From JBBITI01 sp037440885 (lineage in GTDB: Bacteria; Chloroflexota; Dehalococcoidia; Dehalococcoidales; UBA2162), in assembly GCA_037440885.1 (NCBI GenBank), contig JBBITI010000090.1, forward strand, positions 1-9,215: a DNA stretch of 9,215 bases. Reading direction: 5' to 3'. A program made the translations under genes and the position numbers. Position 1 is the stretch's first letter. Every line of letters begins with the position of its first letter. This document shows, piece after piece, positions 7,320-9,215 of the stretch. A model generated the notes under the pieces. That model was not told the DNA's origin, did not search any database, and saw only the letters and a program-made list of their open reading frames with translations.

Positions 7320-8546
7320 ATGGCAGGAGAGAAAAAAGGTATCTTTGATGGTCTGATGATCACTGCTTTCGGCGGAGCAATCGTCGGACCTTTAACGATG
7401 AAGTTCTTTGCCGATTATGGAGCGATGGTAATCCGGATCGAGAGCATCAAGCGGCCGTGTACGCTACGGACCGGCGGTCCGTACAAGGACGGAAAACCGG
7501 GTATCAACCGGGCAGGTTACTTCAACTTCTATAACGGCAACATCCTGAGCTTTGCACTTAATATGGCGCATCCAAAAGCGGTTGATATCGCAAAGAGGCT
7601 AGTAAGCAAGTCCGACGTGGTCATGGAGAATTTCACACCGGCGGTAATGCCGGGGTGGGGGCTGGGTTACGAAGACTTAAAGAAAGTCAAACCGGACATC
7701 ATAATGCTGCGGCAGAGCGGGTTCGGTGCGGAAGGCCCTTATGCGCAAACCGCCGCTTTCGGCATGGTGTTGGCGGCTATTGCGGGACTGCCGAACTTCG
7801 TAGGCTGGCCCGATGGGAGCCCCTTGCCCCTGGGCGTCTCCGCTTATACCGACTGCATTTCACCACGGTTTGCTTCCGCCGCTGTGATTGCAGCCCTGGA
7901 CCACCGGAATAAAACGGGGAAGGGGCAGTTGCTTGATTTGGCCCAGTTTGAAACGGCGCTGTACTTTATTCTTCCGGCGATACTGGACTATGCGGTAAAC
8001 GGCAAAGAACCGAAAAGGACCGGCAATGCCGTGGCAAGCGCGGTGCCTCACGGTGTTTTTCCCTGTAAGGGTGATGATCGCTGGTGTACTATCGCAGTCA
8101 CGAACGACGCGCACTGGGCAAGCCTGTGTAAATCAATGGGCAGACCGGAATACATAGACGATGACCGGTTCGCGACGCTTTTGCACCGGAAGCAACACGA
8201 AGCCGAGGTGGAACGCCTCGTCAGTGACTGGACGTTGCAACAGACCCCGGAGGAAGTGATGACCAAATTGCAGGAGTCCGGAGTGCCAGCGGGCGTGGTG
8301 AAAAATACTGCCGACGTGTACAGCGACCCGCAGCTCAGAAGCCGCAATATTTTCTGGCCGATGGATCATACGGAGATGGGGACTTTTACCCATCTCGGCC
8401 AGAGTTTTCAGCTTTCAACAACACCAGCGCAGCCCCGTACCCCAGCCCCGGCATTGGGAGAGCATACGGAGTATATCTGTACCAGCGTACTGGGCATGAG
8501 TGACGATGAGTTTGTGGGGTTACTGGGAGAAGGAGTGCTCGAATAG
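7320..8546 (+). CDS. Family III (CaiB/BaiF) CoA-transferase, likely catalytic subunit
   Basis: A 408-residue family III CoA-transferase, divergent from the preceding gene but of the same fold and length. Recognisable blocks are FFADYGAMVIRIES near residue 40, ALNMAHPKAVDIAKRLVSKSDVVMENF, GLGYEDLKKVKPDIIML, SGFGAEGPY, the DHRNKTGKGQLLDLAQFE segment and the C-terminal ALGEHT. D178 in GVSAYTDCISPRFAS sits at the expected nucleophile position (15 residues before the AL of AALDHR) and is predicted to form the aspartyl-CoA ester. The start ATG 7320 has AAGGAG at 7308-7313 directly after the previous stop, so the two are translated as a tight pair. Together they probably form a heteromeric enzyme that activates a dicarboxylic acid, perhaps with succinyl-CoA or acetyl-CoA as donor (inference). 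Confidence 0.88.
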   Translation: MAGEKKGIFDGLMITAFGGAIVGPLTMKFFADYGAMVIRIESIKRPCTLRTGGPYKDGKPGINRAGYFNFYNGNILSFALNMAHPKAVDIAKRLVSKSDVVMENFTPAVMPGWGLGYEDLKKVKPDIIMLRQSGFGAEGPYAQTAAFGMVLAAIAGLPNFVGWPDGSPLPLGVSAYTDCISPRFASAAVIAALDHRNKTGKGQLLDLAQFETALYFILPAILDYAVNGKEPKRTGNAVASAVPHGVFPCKGDDRWCTIAVTNDAHWASLCKSMGRPEYIDDDRFATLLHRKQHEAEVERLVSDWTLQQTPEEVMTKLQESGVPAGVVKNTADVYSDPQLRSRNIFWPMDHTEMGTFTHLGQSFQLSTTPAQPRTPAPALGEHTEYICTSVLGMSDDEFVGLLGEGVLE

Positions 8547-8574
8547 TATTCAACCTGTATGTGAGGGTTATGAA

Positions 8575-8588
8575 TTGTGATTGCACAA
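8575..8588. promoter_or_regulatory. Short dyad TTGTG-N4-CACAA upstream of the MmgE/PrpD gene
   Basis: The arms TTGTG (8575-8579) and CACAA (8584-8588) are perfect inverted repeats around ATTG, in the 70-bp spacer before the last gene. The spacing does not match the CRP/FNR layout (N6 between five-base half-sites). It could be an operator or a small hairpin, or arise by chance. Confidence 0.2.
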
Positions 8589-8616
8589 GAAGGGATTATG
8601 ATATTGGAGGCTGGTG

Positions 8617-9215
8617 ATGGATGCGGCGTATTCTATAGCGAGAAATCTGGTATATACGAAGTTTGAGAATATTCCCAGCCCGGCGGTGGAAGCAACAAAA
8701 AAAGAGATTCTCGACCAACTGGGGGTGGCTCTGGGGGGATCGTGTAAACCCGGAATAAAAGAATTACGGGAACTGAACACAGAGTGGGGCGGCAAAACTG
8801 AAAGCACAATTTTTGTTTTTGGCGACCGGTTACCGGCACCACAGGCGGCCCAGGTGAATGCTGCGATGGGACATGCCCTGGATTACGATGATACCGGTGA
8901 CGGGCCGGTCCATCCGTCGGTAGTTATTGTGCCGACGGTGCTGGCAGTTGCCGAGCGGCAGGGAAAGGTGAGCGGGCGTGAACTGATTGCGGCAACGGCG
9001 CTGGGTGTCGATTTTATGTGCCGGCTGGGTGCGGCTTTCCGACAGGGGTGGAAAGGTCCCACTATCGGCGGTCATCCCGGCAATGGCTGGCATCTTACTG
9101 CGATTTACGGATATTTCGGGGCGGCAGGAGCGGCAGGCCGCATTTTAGCTCAGGACGAGACCACCATGCTAAATACTCTGGGGATCGCCTATCATCAGTC
9201 CGCCGGCAACGGGCA
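8617..9215 (+). CDS. MmgE/PrpD family protein, 3' end beyond window
   Basis: The first 199 codons of a gene still open at the window end; the family is about 450-500 residues, so this is under half. MmgE/PrpD proteins include 2-methylcitrate dehydratase and cis-aconitate decarboxylase, which act on di- and tricarboxylic acids by removing or adding groups next to a carboxylate. The signature GHALDYDDT (residues about 86-93) is followed by H99-P-S. H159 lies in GNGWHLTA, and GAAGAAGRIL is the usual helix after it. D92, H99 and H159 correspond to active-site residues of cis-aconitate decarboxylase (D93, H103, H159, recalled), so the half seen looks catalytically intact. ATG 8617 is chosen because TTGGAGG (8604-8610) lies 6 bp upstream. 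ATG 8621 is out of frame, and GTG 8614 is too close to the binding site. In context it is a likely hydratase/dehydratase or epimerase for the pathway acid. Confidence 0.85.
   Translation, partial: MDAAYSIARNLVYTKFENIPSPAVEATKKEILDQLGVALGGSCKPGIKELRELNTEWGGKTESTIFVFGDRLPAPQAAQVNAAMGHALDYDDTGDGPVHPSVVIVPTVLAVAERQGKVSGRELIAATALGVDFMCRLGAAFRQGWKGPTIGGHPGNGWHLTAIYGYFGAAGAAGRILAQDETTMLNTLGIAYHQSAGNG

Noticed and set aside
8575..8602. Possible promoter TTGTGA-16 bp-TATGAT before the MmgE/PrpD gene
   Set aside because: The -35 box is poor and transcription would start at the ribosome binding site, leaving no usable leader.
1..9215. CRISPR arrays, tRNA or rRNA genes, insertion sequences, toxin-antitoxin or phage genes
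   Set aside because: I looked for direct repeats with spacers, tRNA-like folds, transposase motifs and terminal repeats and saw none; the window is almost fully occupied by metabolic genes.

Overview
This looks like part of the chromosome of an anaerobic, probably Gram-positive (Clostridia/Peptococcaceae-like) bacterium. The basis is strong AAGGAGG-type ribosome binding sites, moderately GC-rich codon use, and a set of enzymes typical of anaerobic metabolism: a coenzyme B12 carbon-skeleton mutase with its reactivase, family III CoA-transferases, and a fumarate-reductase-like flavoprotein. The taxonomic guess is inference. A 48-base run of N at 3246-3293 marks an assembly gap, so this is draft or metagenomic sequence.

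Layout: every supportable gene is on the + strand. Bases 1-146 hold the 3' end of an FAD/Fe-S oxidoreductase, recognised by its C-terminal RCLxCD signature. At 171-1625 lies a soluble fumarate-reductase-like FAD protein. A 155-bp intergenic region follows, with a near-consensus housekeeping promoter (TTGACT, 17 bp, TATAAT). From this promoter runs an apparent operon: mutase E subunit (1781 to the gap), mutase S subunit (gap to 3708), MutL/GlmL-type reactivating ATPase (3732-5099), short-chain dehydrogenase (5150-6004), two adjacent family III (CaiB/BaiF) CoA-transferases (6072-7307 and 7320-8546), and a MmgE/PrpD-family protein running off the end (8617-9215).

How the genes may work together: the E/S/L trio is homologous to glutamate (methylaspartate) mutase, but no methylaspartate ammonia-lyase is visible. 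In my alignment, against a reference sequence recalled from memory, the E subunit keeps the three carboxylate-binding arginines but has lost the glutamate that contacts the substrate amino group. The two CoA-transferases look like a catalytic/non-catalytic pair, because only the second has the catalytic Asp. This resembles heteromeric succinyl-CoA:dicarboxylate CoA-transferases such as BbsEF. With an SDR and a hydratase-type MmgE/PrpD protein alongside, the cluster reads as a catabolic pathway for a non-amino dicarboxylic acid: B12-dependent rearrangement, hydration or dehydration, CoA activation, then beta-oxidation-like dehydrogenation. The substrate and the order of steps are not determined by the sequence. 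I regard this as the candidate undescribed system of the window.
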